NCBI GenBank assembly: GCA_039995105.1
Contig: CP146203.1
Coordinates: 930,001-994,000, forward strand
Direction of reading: 5' to 3'
Source: Jonesiaceae bacterium BS-20
GTDB taxonomy: Bacteria > Actinomycetota > Actinomycetes > Actinomycetales > Cellulomonadaceae
Length of the DNA: 64,000 bases
A program made the position numbers and the translations under genes. Below, piece by piece: positions 18,067 through 27,377 of this stretch. Every line of letters begins with the position of its first letter. Position 1 is the first letter of the stretch. The notes under the pieces are model-generated. The model saw nothing but the letters and a program-made list of their open reading frames with translations, was not told the DNA's origin and did not search any database.

Positions 18067-18840
18067 CTAGTTCGCTGTGGTGTGAGCGGTGATGATGTTG
18101 TCGTAGGTGTCATCGCTCTGAACACGCTTGAGGGTGGCGTTGATTGCCTGCGCAAGCTTGTCGTTGCCCTTCTTGACACCGAAGCCGTACTTCTCGTTGG
18201 TCTCGTGGGTGAAGGCTACGGAGAGGGTGTCTGACTCGTACACGCGCAGCAGTCCGATGTCCGCGAGGGCTACATCAGCCTGACCCGTCTCAACGCTTTG
18301 CGCTACAAGGCCCATGTCTTCGAAGATAACGGAGTCAAAGCCCTGTTCCTCAGCCAGGGTTGCTCCGGTTGTAGCAACCTGCACGGCAACCTTGAGATCC
18401 GCAAGGTCGCTCAGCTCGGAAACTTCGGTTCCGGTCTTTACAAGGACACCCTGGTTAGCGTCATAGTACGGGTCGGAGAAGGTGAACTTCTCTTGGCGTT
18501 CCGGGGTGATGGTCATGCCCGTTGCAATAACGTCGCACTGTGAGGACTCAAGTGCAGCTCCGGATTCCATGGCGTCAAAGGCTGCTTCAACGATCTTGAG
18601 CTCGAGGTTCAGGTCCTTGGCTACCTCGGCCATGAGGTCAATGTCGATGCCCACGATGTCGTCGCCGTCCTTGTACTCAAATGGCTCAAACGGTGGGTTG
18701 GTGCAGATGCTGAGGCTGCCCTGGGAGATCAGCGCAATGCCGTCTTCATTTTCCTGGGTGTCGGTTGATGAGCATCCGGCAAGCACGAGTGCGCCTGCGG
18801 CTATAACGGCGGCAAAGGTAGCTGACTTTGACTTAAACAT
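18067..18840 (-). CDS. Amino-acid ABC transporter substrate-binding lipoprotein
   Basis: 257 residues from ATG 18840 (GGGAGA upstream). The signal peptide ends in the lipobox LAGC, so the mature protein is anchored to the outside of the membrane. The type-3 solute-binding fold shows EPFEYKDGDDIVGIDIDL, DVIATGMTITPERQEKFTFS and QVATTGATLAEEQ. Binds an amino acid, possibly cystine or a polar residue. First gene of the importer operon. Confidence 0.92.
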   Translation of the reverse strand: MFKSKSATFAAVIAAGALVLAGCSSTDTQENEDGIALISQGSLSICTNPPFEPFEYKDGDDIVGIDIDLMAEVAKDLNLELKIVEAAFDAMESGAALESSQCDVIATGMTITPERQEKFTFSDPYYDANQGVLVKTGTEVSELSDLADLKVAVQVATTGATLAEEQGFDSVIFEDMGLVAQSVETGQADVALADIGLLRVYESDTLSVAFTHETNEKYGFGVKKGNDKLAQAINATLKRVQSDDTYDNIITAHTTAN

Positions 18841-19002
18841 GTTGGGGTCTCCCGCGAGTTGGTGTAAAACTTCCTGCAAATATCATACATATGCAGGCTG
18901 ATGTATTAATAGTCAGAACCGCTCATAGTGGTTGATTCCACATGGCGGACAGCGCTGTATTCAGAACAATTCTGCCGCCTGTCGTTGGTGACCCGTTGTT
19001 TG

Positions 19003-19086
19003 CCGCCTGTCGCCTGCCGTTGGCCTCCTACCGCTAGCCGTTGGCCGCCTGTCGCCTGCCGTTGGCCTCCTACCGCTAGCCGTTGG
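19003..19086. repeat. Two tandem 42-bp repeats with degenerate copies around them
   Basis: Two identical 42-bp units (19003-19044, 19045-19086) made of related shorter blocks such as GCCGTTGGCC. Degenerate copies extend over about 18970-19160. It occupies the gap between the importer operon and the acyl-CoA ligase gene, where no gene is supported. Confidence 0.85.
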
Positions 19087-19238
19087 CCACTTGAAGCCTG
19101 CGGCCGGAAGTCTATGCTTGCCACCCACAGCCAGCCGTTGGCTGCCTACCGCCCGCATTTGGTGCTTGAGCAGCGCCTTAGAAAGTGCCGCGACTTGGCT
19201 TGCACAGCGCTCCCGTAAGTACTGTGCACCTGACAGTG

Positions 19239-19278
19239 CTGTGCCTCGGTCCGAGCAATCGCTAGGACCGAGGCACAG
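19239..19278 (-). terminator. Terminator after the acyl-CoA ligase gene
   Basis: Perfect 14-bp stem (19239-19252 and 19265-19278), 34 bp beyond the stop of the minus-strand ligase gene. Confidence 0.75.
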
Positions 19279-19312
19279 TTAATATTACTGATCAGTTTCT
19301 CTTATCCGGTTG

Positions 19313-21127
19313 CTACTGATCTTTGGCTACGGGCCCGCCGTAGAGGTGGTCAATGGTGGGGGCGAAGTCCTTGAGAACCAAGGCGCGCTTCACCTTTAGG
19401 GAAGGGGTCAGGTAACCATTTGATTCGCTGAAGTCCGTGGTCAAGACCTCGAACTTACGGATTGATTCGGCACGGGAGACCGACTCATTCGCACGGTTTA
19501 CGGCGCGGTCAAGGGCGGTCAACACCTCTTGATTGGCGGCAGCAGTGGCCACATCCATGGGTGGTAGACCGCGGGCCTTGAGCCAGCCGGGCAGCATCTC
19601 CTCGTCGAGGGTGATGAGCGCTCCAATGAATGGGCGCTGGTCGCCAACCACTACGACCTGAGAAACTATGGGGTGGCCACGCAGGCGGTCCTCCAGTTCA
19701 GCAGGTGCCACGTTCTTGCCACCGGCGGTGACAATGATTTCCTTCTTGCGGCCCGTGATCTTCAGGTAACCGTCGGCGTCCATGGTGCCTAGGTCGCCGG
19801 TGTGGAACCAACCATCCTGGATCGCCTCGGCGGTAGCCTGCGGGTTGTTGTGGTAGCCGCGGAAGATGTGGCCACCGGCAACTAAAATCTCACCGTCGGT
19901 GTCAATGCGCATCGAGGTGCCGGCAAACGCGGGGCCCACGGTGCCAATCTTAATGAGCCCGGGACGGTTAACGGCGGTTGGGGCGCAGGCCTCGGTCAAG
20001 CCGTAGCCTTCGAGGATGGTCAGGCCAATGCCGCGGTAGAAGTGACCCAAGCGGGCACCCAGTGGCGCACCACCAGAGATCGCAAACTCTGCTGCGCCAC
20101 CAAGGGCTGCCCGGAGCTTGTTGTAGATCAACACGGAAGCGATCTTGTGGGAAACCTTGAGACTGAACGGCGTTGGCTTACCCGATTCCCATGACCGTGA
20201 GGTCTCAATGGACACCTTAGCGGCCCAGCGGAATAGCTTGAGTTTGAATCCGGATCCGGCCTTTTGCTCCGAGGAGTTGTAAACCTTCTCAAAGACGCGC
20301 GGCACGGCAAGCAAGAAGGTGGGTTTGAACGAGTCAAGGTCGGGCAGGAGGTTGCGGGTGTCGGGTGTGTGTCCCATGACTGCGCCGGAGGTGACACACA
20401 GGACCTGAACGAACCGCGCAAATACGTGCGCCAGCGGCATGAATAGCAGCGTGCGCTTGCCCTCGCCGCAGACCTCGGGCAGATCATTGAAGCCGTTACG
20501 GGTCAGGAACACAAAGTTCCAGTGCGTTAGCTCCGCACCCTTGGGGCGGCCCGTGGTTCCGGAGGTGTAAATGATAGTTGCAAGATCCGGCCCGGTCACA
20601 GCCTCGGAACGGTCCAGGACTAGCTGCAGGTCAACGTCTTTGCCGCGTGCTCGCAGGTTGTCGAGGGCGTCCTCATCGATGATAAGCGTCTCACGCAGCG
20701 TAGGGATGTTCGCGCCGGCCTCTTGGACAACCGCGGCGTGGCCTGCGGTTTCTACAAATGCCATGACCGTTGCGGAGTCGGACAGTATCCACTGGACTTG
20801 GTCGGAGGAACTGGTTTCATAAACGGGTACCGGAACACCACCAATGGCCCAGATGGCAAAGTCCAGCAGGGTCCACTCGTACCGGGTGCGGCTCATGATG
20901 GCTACGCGGTCGCCAACCTCAATGCCGCTGGCAATGAGTCCCTTGGCCAGGTCGTGCACCTGGTCCTGGAATGACTGGGCGGTGATTGGAACCCAGTGGT
21001 TACCAAGTCCCGTCTGGCGCTCAAATAGCGGTGCGGAGCCTTTGGTTTGCACTCGCGTTGCGAGCAGGTCATTAATAGATGTGGTCTCGGGGACGTCGAT
21101 TAGCGACGGGGCCGTAAATTCCTTCAT
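19313..21127 (-). CDS. Long-chain fatty-acid-CoA ligase, FadD15-like
   Basis: 604 residues of the AMP-forming adenylate superfamily. Visible motifs are the P-loop TIIYTSGTTGRPKGAELTH, the A5 motif EGYGLTEACAP, and the hinge/catalytic region TGDLGTMDADGYLKITGRKK with the conserved lysine region ETIVTAGGKN-like further on. It activates fatty acids to acyl-CoA via acyl-AMP. GGAGG lies five bases before ATG 21127. Monocistronic between two terminators, so independently expressed. The subgroup matches the bacterial FadD15 type found across actinobacteria. Confidence 0.92.
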   Translation of the reverse strand: MKEFTAPSLIDVPETTSINDLLATRVQTKGSAPLFERQTGLGNHWVPITAQSFQDQVHDLAKGLIASGIEVGDRVAIMSRTRYEWTLLDFAIWAIGGVPVPVYETSSSDQVQWILSDSATVMAFVETAGHAAVVQEAGANIPTLRETLIIDEDALDNLRARGKDVDLQLVLDRSEAVTGPDLATIIYTSGTTGRPKGAELTHWNFVFLTRNGFNDLPEVCGEGKRTLLFMPLAHVFARFVQVLCVTSGAVMGHTPDTRNLLPDLDSFKPTFLLAVPRVFEKVYNSSEQKAGSGFKLKLFRWAAKVSIETSRSWESGKPTPFSLKVSHKIASVLIYNKLRAALGGAAEFAISGGAPLGARLGHFYRGIGLTILEGYGLTEACAPTAVNRPGLIKIGTVGPAFAGTSMRIDTDGEILVAGGHIFRGYHNNPQATAEAIQDGWFHTGDLGTMDADGYLKITGRKKEIIVTAGGKNVAPAELEDRLRGHPIVSQVVVVGDQRPFIGALITLDEEMLPGWLKARGLPPMDVATAAANQEVLTALDRAVNRANESVSRAESIRKFEVLTTDFSESNGYLTPSLKVKRALVLKDFAPTIDHLYGGPVAKDQ

Positions 21128-21197
21128 GTCACCCTCCGGGGTGGAGTCAACCTAGAGGAGCAAAACGACTGGTTTTGCTCTTTGCTTCACGATGCCA

Positions 21198-21234
21198 CAG
21201 TGGCGCGGCGCTTACTTCTAGCGCCGCGCCACTG
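21198..21234 (-). terminator. Terminator after valS
   Basis: Perfect G+C-rich 15-bp stem (21198-21212 and 21220-21234) with a 7-base loop, 27 bp past the valS stop. Confidence 0.8.
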
Positions 21235-21260
21235 GTGACTCATACATTTGCTACGTGGTC

Positions 21261-23966
21261 TTATTTGTTACGTGGTGCTTTGACCGGTGGCTCGCCAAGT
21301 TCGTGGCTGAGCACGGTCAATCCGCCGTGTGAGTCATCTTCGGTTGTAGCAACCGGGACCAGCGTAATGTCACCGGTCACGCGGCCCGCGGCCTTGATGT
21401 CTTGGAGCGCCTCGGTCACGGCAGAAACGCTGGTCTCGAGCAACTGAACCTCGGCCGCCAGAATTGGTGTCTTCATGGAAACCTTGGCCTCTGACTTCAA
21501 CTTGCGCAGCACCGCTAACGCGTGGCCGGCATCGGAAAGCCCACTCAACTGGGCGCCCTTGGCGCCCTCGCGCAACGCTTGCGAGGTAGGCCATGGGGCG
21601 TTGTGGATTGATTCCTCGTGCCACCAGGACCAAACCTCTTCCGTCGCAAACGGCAGAACCGGTGCGAACAGGCGCAGGAGTGAATCGAGGGCAAGGAGCA
21701 GAGCCACCCGTGCTGAAACTGCCTCGGAGCCAACCTCGGTTGCACCGTCGGCGTATGCGCGGTCCTTAACCAACTCGAGGTAGTCGTCACAGAACGCCCA
21801 GAAGAACGTCTCGGTGACCTCGAGGGCGCGGGTGTGGTCGTATCGCTCAAATTCTTTGGTTGCGGTGTCAATGACATCGGCCAGACCGGCAAGCATGGCG
21901 CGGTCAATCGGCTCGGTTACTAGGGCTGGGTCAAGGGTGATGTCGCTTCCCTCAGCAAAGGACAGCGCAAACTTGGAGGCGTTGAGCACCTTGATGGCCA
22001 AGCGGCGGCCAATCTTCATCTGGCCAACCTCAAATGCGGCGTCTGTTCCCAGGCGGGCCGATGCCGCCCAATACCGGACTGCGTCCGAGCCGTGGTCCTC
22101 AAGCAGACCCATTGGGGTCACCGTGTTGCCCTTGGACTTGGACATCTTCTTGCGGTCTGGGTCAAGGATCCAACCGGAGATGGCCGAGTGCTTCCACGGC
22201 AGTTGATTGTGCTCGAGGTGGGAACGAACCACGGTTGAGAACAGCCAGGTGCGGATAATGTCCTGGCCCTGTGGGCGCAGGTCCATTGGGAACACCTTGG
22301 AGAACAGTTCAGGGTCGCTGAGCCAACCACCGGCGATCTGCGGGCTCAGTGACGAGGTTGCCCAGGTGTCCATGATGTCTGGGTCACCGATGAAGCCGCC
22401 GGCCTGACCGCGCTGGTCTTCGGTGTATCCCGCGGGGGTATCGGTTGATGGGTCCAGCGGCAGCAGGGATTCATCCGGAACCAGTGGGGAGTCCCACTGC
22501 GTCTCACCATCAGCATCGATTGGGTACCAAATTGGGAATGGCACACCAAAGAAGCGCTGGCGGGAGACCAGCCAGTCGCCGTTGAGTCCGGAGACCCAGT
22601 TGGCGTAGCGCACCTTCATGAAGTCGGGGTTGAAGTCGAGCTCGTCACCGCGGGCAAGGAGTTCCTTGCGTAGTTCACGCTGGTCCCAGTCACGGCCACC
22701 ATTGCGGATGTACCACTGACGTGACGTCACAATCTCGAGTGGGCGGTCGCCCTTTTCAAAGAAGTTGGTCTTACGGTTAACCGCTTCTGGCTCGCCGTCA
22801 AGATCGCCGGACTCGCGCAATGCGTCAACGATTGCGGCGCGGGCACTGAACGTGGTCTTGGTTGCGATCTGTTCGAACAGCTCGCGGCCGGACTCGGTTG
22901 TGAGCCATTCAGGGGTCTCTGAGATAATGCGGCCGTCACGGCGGATGATTGACCGGGTTGGCAGTTGCAGCTCGCGCCACCACTGGACGTCGGTCAGGTC
23001 ACCAAAGGTACAGCACATGGCAATGCCCGCACCCTTGTCTGGCTCGGCCAGGTGGTGTGCGAGAACAGGTACCTCAACCCCAAAGAGCGGGGAAGTTACC
23101 GTGGTGCCAAAGAGGTGCTGGTAGCGCTCGTCATCCGGGTGGGCAATCAGTGCCACACACGCGGCTAGTAGCTCTGGACGCGTGGTCTCGATCTGGATGG
23201 CGGTGCCATCGGGTGCGTGGAAGTTGACCTTGTGGAAGTGCCCCGGGTAGTCACGGGCCTCAAGTTCTGCCTGGGCAACGGCGGTCTGGAACGTCACGTC
23301 CCACAGGCCTGGTGCCTCCGCCTGGTAGGCCTCGCCGCGGGCCAAGTTGCGCAGGAATGCGGTCTGGGCAACGGCCTGGGCGTTCTTGCCAATGGTTTGG
23401 TAGGTGTGGGACCAGTCCACGGACAGGCCAAGGTGACGCCACAGCTTTTCAAACTGCTTCTCATCCTCGTGGGTCAGGCGCTCGCACAGCTCAACAAAGT
23501 TTTTGCGCGAGATTGGGATCTGGTCCGCGGCGCGAACCGACTTGCCCTCGGCGCCCTCAAATGGTGGAACAAAGTCTGCAACGTACGGCAACGAGGTGTC
23601 GCAGCGCACGCCGTAATAGTTTTGTACCCGGCGTTCGGTTGGCAGGCCGTTGTCATCCCAACCCATTGGGTAGAAGACGTCCATGCCGGTCATGCGCTTG
23701 TAACGAGCCACCACATCGGTGTGGGTGTAGGAAAATACGTGCCCTACGTGCAGGGAACCGGAGACCGTTGGCGGTGGGGTGTCAATTGAATAGACCTGGT
23801 CGCGGGTGGTGTTTGCATCGAAGGCGTAGGTTGACCGCTCGTTCCAGGTCTCGTTCCACTGGTCCTCAAGACCGTCCAGGGATACCCGGTCTGGCAAGGT
23901 GTTGACCTGAATCGCTTGGGGGGTAGGGGACGGGTTTGAGGAGGTGTTTTCTTCAAAGGCACTCAT
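21261..23966 (-). CDS. valS: Valine-tRNA ligase
   Basis: 901 residues from ATG 23966; an earlier in-frame start adds 24 poorly conserved residues. Class I synthetase with the HIGH-type motif as HVGH (SGSLHVGHVFSYTHTDV) and KMSKS (DRKKMSKSKGN). The editing domain and anticodon-binding helical domain are present; the ending is compact without a long coiled coil. This shorter ValS form (about 850-900 aa) is common in actinobacteria. Divergent from the F420-type oxidoreductase gene at 24060. Confidence 0.96.
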   Translation of the reverse strand: MSAFEENTSSNPSPTPQAIQVNTLPDRVSLDGLEDQWNETWNERSTYAFDANTTRDQVYSIDTPPPTVSGSLHVGHVFSYTHTDVVARYKRMTGMDVFYPMGWDDNGLPTERRVQNYYGVRCDTSLPYVADFVPPFEGAEGKSVRAADQIPISRKNFVELCERLTHEDEKQFEKLWRHLGLSVDWSHTYQTIGKNAQAVAQTAFLRNLARGEAYQAEAPGLWDVTFQTAVAQAELEARDYPGHFHKVNFHAPDGTAIQIETTRPELLAACVALIAHPDDERYQHLFGTTVTSPLFGVEVPVLAHHLAEPDKGAGIAMCCTFGDLTDVQWWRELQLPTRSIIRRDGRIISETPEWLTTESGRELFEQIATKTTFSARAAIVDALRESGDLDGEPEAVNRKTNFFEKGDRPLEIVTSRQWYIRNGGRDWDQRELRKELLARGDELDFNPDFMKVRYANWVSGLNGDWLVSRQRFFGVPFPIWYPIDADGETQWDSPLVPDESLLPLDPSTDTPAGYTEDQRGQAGGFIGDPDIMDTWATSSLSPQIAGGWLSDPELFSKVFPMDLRPQGQDIIRTWLFSTVVRSHLEHNQLPWKHSAISGWILDPDRKKMSKSKGNTVTPMGLLEDHGSDAVRYWAASARLGTDAAFEVGQMKIGRRLAIKVLNASKFALSFAEGSDITLDPALVTEPIDRAMLAGLADVIDTATKEFERYDHTRALEVTETFFWAFCDDYLELVKDRAYADGATEVGSEAVSARVALLLALDSLLRLFAPVLPFATEEVWSWWHEESIHNAPWPTSQALREGAKGAQLSGLSDAGHALAVLRKLKSEAKVSMKTPILAAEVQLLETSVSAVTEALQDIKAAGRVTGDITLVPVATTEDDSHGGLTVLSHELGEPPVKAPRNK

Positions 23967-24059
23967 GGGCACCAATTCTTCCACATATTTCGCTCGGGGC
24001 TGGCCGTGTTTCACCGTTGAGGCAGTGCTATTGGTCATGGCGGACGATAGGGTTGGGCT

Positions 24060-25058
24060 ATGTCATTGACCATTGGATACGCAGCAATGTTGGAGCAGTT
24101 CCACCCCACGGACGCGGTGGAATACAGTGAACTGGCTGAAAAGCACGGTTTTAGCGGGGTTATGGCGGCTGATCACTTTCAGCCTTGGACCCCGCAACAG
24201 GGGCAGAGCCCCTTTGTCTGGAACGTACTCTCGGCCCTCGGTGAGCGCACAAAGGGTGATATTGGGCCGGGCGTAACTGCCCCGACGTTCCGGTGGCACC
24301 CAGCGATGGTGGCCCAGGCATCGGCAACCCTTGCCGCGATGTATCCGGGCCGGCACTGGCTGGGTCTCGGTTCAGGTGAGGCGCTCAATGAGCACATCAC
24401 CGGTCAATACTGGCCAGAAGCTCCCGAGCGAATCAACCGCATGTTCGAGGCGATCGACATGATCAAGAAATTGTTCGCCGCCTCGATTGCGGGACGCGAT
24501 GTCAAGCATGAGGGCAAGTTCTACAAGATGGAATCCACTCGGCTGTGGACCATGCCCGAGGTAGCTCCTGAAATCCTTGTGGCAACCGCTGGACCGGTGA
24601 CCGCTAAGCGGGCGGGCCGCAACGTCGACGGGCTGATCACGGTTGGCGCACCTCAGGAGAAAATTGAGATGCTGTTTGGCAAGTTTGCTGACGGCGCACG
24701 CGAGGCAGGTAAGGACCCGGACACCATGCCAAAGGTGCTTCAGTTGCACATGTCCTGGGCGCCAACCGATGAAGAGGCGTTGACCAACGCAATGGTTGAG
24801 TGGCCTAACGGGGGAATGAAGTTCCCCAAGGCGGATATTCGCTCGCCGTTTGAGTTTGAGCAGATAGCAAAGCTGGTACGCCCCGAGGACTTCAACGGCC
24901 GCATGGTTATTTCCTCGGACCCGGATAAGCACCGTGCCGAGATCCAAAAGTACGTGGACCTTGGTTTTGATCGCATCTACCTGCACAACGTGGGCCGCAA
25001 TCAGAAGGAATGGATTGAGGTCTTTGGCCGGGACGTGCTGCCCAAGCTCTCTCGCTAG
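24060..25058 (+). CDS. LLM-class F420-dependent oxidoreductase, G6PDH-related family
   Basis: 332 residues. The sequence MAADHFQPWTPQQGQSPFVW and the GSGEALNEH loop match the family related to F420-dependent glucose-6-phosphate dehydrogenase (FGD-like). Whether it uses glucose-6-phosphate is not certain, since this family contains several substrates. It is followed 18 bp later by cofE, the enzyme that finishes F420, which supports F420 as its cofactor. Confidence 0.87.
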   Translation: MSLTIGYAAMLEQFHPTDAVEYSELAEKHGFSGVMAADHFQPWTPQQGQSPFVWNVLSALGERTKGDIGPGVTAPTFRWHPAMVAQASATLAAMYPGRHWLGLGSGEALNEHITGQYWPEAPERINRMFEAIDMIKKLFAASIAGRDVKHEGKFYKMESTRLWTMPEVAPEILVATAGPVTAKRAGRNVDGLITVGAPQEKIEMLFGKFADGAREAGKDPDTMPKVLQLHMSWAPTDEEALTNAMVEWPNGGMKFPKADIRSPFEFEQIAKLVRPEDFNGRMVISSDPDKHRAEIQKYVDLGFDRIYLHNVGRNQKEWIEVFGRDVLPKLSR

Positions 25059-25076
25059 AAAACTGCGCACTAACAA

Positions 25077-25829
25077 ATGATTACTATGTGGGCCCCGGAT
25101 GGGGTACCTGAGGTTCAGGCCGGTGACAACCTGCCTCGGCTCATCTTGGAGGCGTTCCCAGCGCTTGCAAGCGGGGACATTGTCTCGGTTACGTCCAAGA
25201 TTGTTTCTAAGGCGCAGGGCCGTATTGTGCGTGCCCAAGACCGCGAGCAGGCCATCACGGATGAGACGGTGCGGGTGGTTGCCACCCGGACTCGTCCCGA
25301 TGGCCCGCCGCTGCGCATTGTCGAGAATAGGCTTGGATTAGTCATGGCCGCGGCCGGAGTCGATGCCTCAAATACTCGCGATGGAACGGTCCTGTTACTG
25401 CCTAAGGATCCCGATGCCACAGCTGCGGCAATCCGCCAGGAGATTTTCCAGCACACCGGGCTAAACGTCGCGGTCATCATCACCGATACGTCTGGCCGCC
25501 CTTGGCGTGCAGGCCTAACCGACATTGCCATTGGGTGTGCCGGGATAGAACCGCTTGATGACCTGCGCGGACAGACTGACACCGCGGGCAAGGAACTCAA
25601 CGTCACGGTCACGGCTGTAGCCGATGAACTTGCTGCAGCAACCGAGCTGCTCAAGGGCAAAACCGCGGGCAAGCCGCTCGCCGCCGTGCGCGGCATGGAC
25701 CACCTGGTCTTACCCCCAAATAGTCACGGCGCCGGTGCGAAGGCGCTTGTGCGACTTGGTGAGACGGACATGTTTTCCCAAGGCACCGCCGAGGCCTATG
25801 CCAGGGGTTACGCCGACGCGGGCCAGTAG
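25077..25829 (+). CDS. cofE: Coenzyme F420-0:L-glutamate ligase
   Basis: 250 residues of the CofE/FbiB N-terminal family: [13 protein letters not shown] near the start, the AAAGVDASN motif, and [19 protein letters not shown] in the middle. The enzyme adds glutamates to F420-0 using GTP. It lacks the C-terminal nitroreductase-like domain of mycobacterial FbiB. It lies directly behind an F420-type oxidoreductase and about 4 kb from an ABC cassette proposed to import F420-0. No cofC, cofD or fbiC is seen in the window. Confidence 0.92.
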   Translation: MITMWAPDGVPEVQAGDNLPRLILEAFPALASGDIVSVTSKIVSKAQGRIVRAQDREQAITDETVRVVATRTRPDGPPLRIVENRLGLVMAAAGVDASNTRDGTVLLLPKDPDATAAAIRQEIFQHTGLNVAVIITDTSGRPWRAGLTDIAIGCAGIEPLDDLRGQTDTAGKELNVTVTAVADELAAATELLKGKTAGKPLAAVRGMDHLVLPPNSHGAGAKALVRLGETDMFSQGTAEAYARGYADAGQ

Positions 25830-26024
25830 TTCCCTTCCTTGCATGCAACAGCAGATGCGCATTTCAGCGGTCATCTGACACCGGTCCGCAGTTTCATAGC
25901 TGTCAGGCGACCGCTGGCGCGTATTCGAAGGACTGTAACGACGCAGATAGGGTCTAACTTCTAAGGCAGCAGTCAACTAAGGTGTGAAGGAATACTTAAG
26001 ATCAAGACACAAGGAAGTGTTGAA

Positions 26025-26180
26025 ATGGTTTCTGCGAGTTATGACTATATTTTTCTAGCGGTAGTTATAGTGCTCGGCATCATTGTTTTGGGTATTGCAG
26101 CCCTCGTCGTTGCCGCGTTGATCAAGTACCTCCGTGGAAACTCTCGGGAACAACGGGCTTCGGGCTCTGACGTCGAGTGA
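26025..26180 (+). CDS. 51-aa single-pass membrane peptide
   Basis: ATG 26025 follows AAGGAAGTG by about eight bases. The frame reads a short N-terminus, a hydrophobic helix of about 27 residues (FLAVVIVLGIIVLGIAAL then VVAALI) and a charged tail KYLRGNSREQ ending SDVE. It resembles many small bacterial membrane peptides, but no family is recognised. The clear ribosome site and transmembrane pattern support it as real. Confidence 0.6.
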   Translation: MVSASYDYIFLAVVIVLGIIVLGIAALVVAALIKYLRGNSREQRASGSDVE

Positions 26181-26196
26181 TAGCCACAATCTCCAC

Positions 26197-26263
26197 AGCG
26201 TTTAAGTGTTTAAGCGCGTTCCAGCGCGTTCCAGCGCGTTCCAGAGCGTTTAAGTGCGTTCAA
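26197..26263. repeat. 10-bp tandem repeat, helical-turn period
   Basis: About six units of GCGCGTTCCA and variants (GAGCGTTTAA, GTGCGTTCAA) in a strict 10-bp phase, immediately 3' of the small membrane peptide gene and before the Spo0M-like gene. Confidence 0.8.
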
Positions 26264-26438
26264 AAGGCCTCGGGGCGGTTAGGGCTTCTGGGGTGTTCTT
26301 CCTCTGTTTAAGGTGACTGTAATCGTTGTTCCTATCCTGATAAGACAAGGTTGAGCGCTTTGTAATACTAAATACCCTCCTCGAGGAACTTACAGGCGCA
26401 ACAATACGCATGTGGTACCGCAATGGAGAGGTAATGAC

Positions 26439-26987
26439 ATGGGACTGTTTGGAAGTATCAAGCGTGCATTTGGCGGAGGCGGAGGAGTTGGGGCGAAACT
26501 CGAATTACCCAAGAGCTTTACTTGGGAAGATGCCCAACTGGCTATCACGGTTTCACTGACGGGACATAAAGAGGAACCCCGTACGGTTGAATCGATCTCG
26601 TTCCGAATGCAGGATGTTCCCGAGCAAGAAGACAATAACAGCAATACTACGAGTCAACATGGCGCTAGGTTGGACTATACGTGGGACTCTGTTGAGGTCA
26701 TCGAATTGGCTCCCGGTGAGACACGCACGTTAGAGGTCTTGATGCCGCTGCCGTATGACACCGCCGAGAAATCTGCGTTAGTTGAACCTGAAGCAGTGGG
26801 TGGTGGTTTCCTTGGCAAGATTCTCGGGGCCGTGACCACCGGGCCACCCACAGATATTCGTTACTACACGGTTCAGGCAAAGGTGCATATGACGGATGTG
26901 AAGGGGACAGCAAACGCTTCCAAGCAGATCCGGTATGGCGGAGCGTTCCGATCCGAAACTAGGATTGGTGGCTTTCGGATTAACTAG
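26439..26987 (+). CDS. Spo0M-like (arrestin-fold) protein
   Basis: 182 residues from ATG 26439 with GGAG upstream. The start MGLFGSIKRAFGGGG and the beta-rich body, with a conserved pattern around LAPGETRTLEVLMPLPYDT, match the sporulation-control protein Spo0M family, which is widespread in bacteria that do not sporulate. Spo0M-like proteins have an arrestin-like fold and are proposed to act in signalling or cell division. Actual role here unknown. Confidence 0.75.
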   Translation: MGLFGSIKRAFGGGGGVGAKLELPKSFTWEDAQLAITVSLTGHKEEPRTVESISFRMQDVPEQEDNNSNTTSQHGARLDYTWDSVEVIELAPGETRTLEVLMPLPYDTAEKSALVEPEAVGGGFLGKILGAVTTGPPTDIRYYTVQAKVHMTDVKGTANASKQIRYGGAFRSETRIGGFRIN

Positions 26988-27377
26988 ACGTGGGCAGCGC
27001 ATACATGTTCTTGGCTGAGAACCGTTTGCAACTCCACTTTTTGCCAAACTGAGTTCCTTGCTGAAGTCCTCGGTCCTGAGTTGTGTTACGCGCTGTCAGC
27101 ACCAGTTCTTGCCTAACTGCGGTTGCTGCCGTCGGCGAGGGTAGCTGGACCGATATCTGACTAGAAAGTTGTCCTGGCCCTGAAAGCAATCGGACAGCGG
27201 TCTATTGCCGTAGTTGTGTGACTCCCCGTGCTAGCTTGCTGCCGCTGTGAGTCTAATCGCGCCGCCTTGCCCTTTGCCGTCAGCGCCAGCTCTTGCCTAA
27301 CTGCGGTTGCTGCCGTCGTGGGTCTATTCGCGCGGCTTTGCCAAGCTGGAGCACCTGACCGCGCGGATTTGGTGTCG
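26988..27377. repeat. Non-coding stretch with diverged direct repeats
   Basis: A 40-bp block at 27095-27134 recurs at 27280-27319 with two differences, and a 34-bp block at 27239-27272 recurs at 27309-27342 with several changes. No gene seen between the Spo0M-like gene and the end of the HNH gene. Confidence 0.7.

Noticed and set aside
23217-23789. 190-codon plus-strand frame opposite valS
   Set aside because: Antisense shadow of a well-supported synthetase gene.
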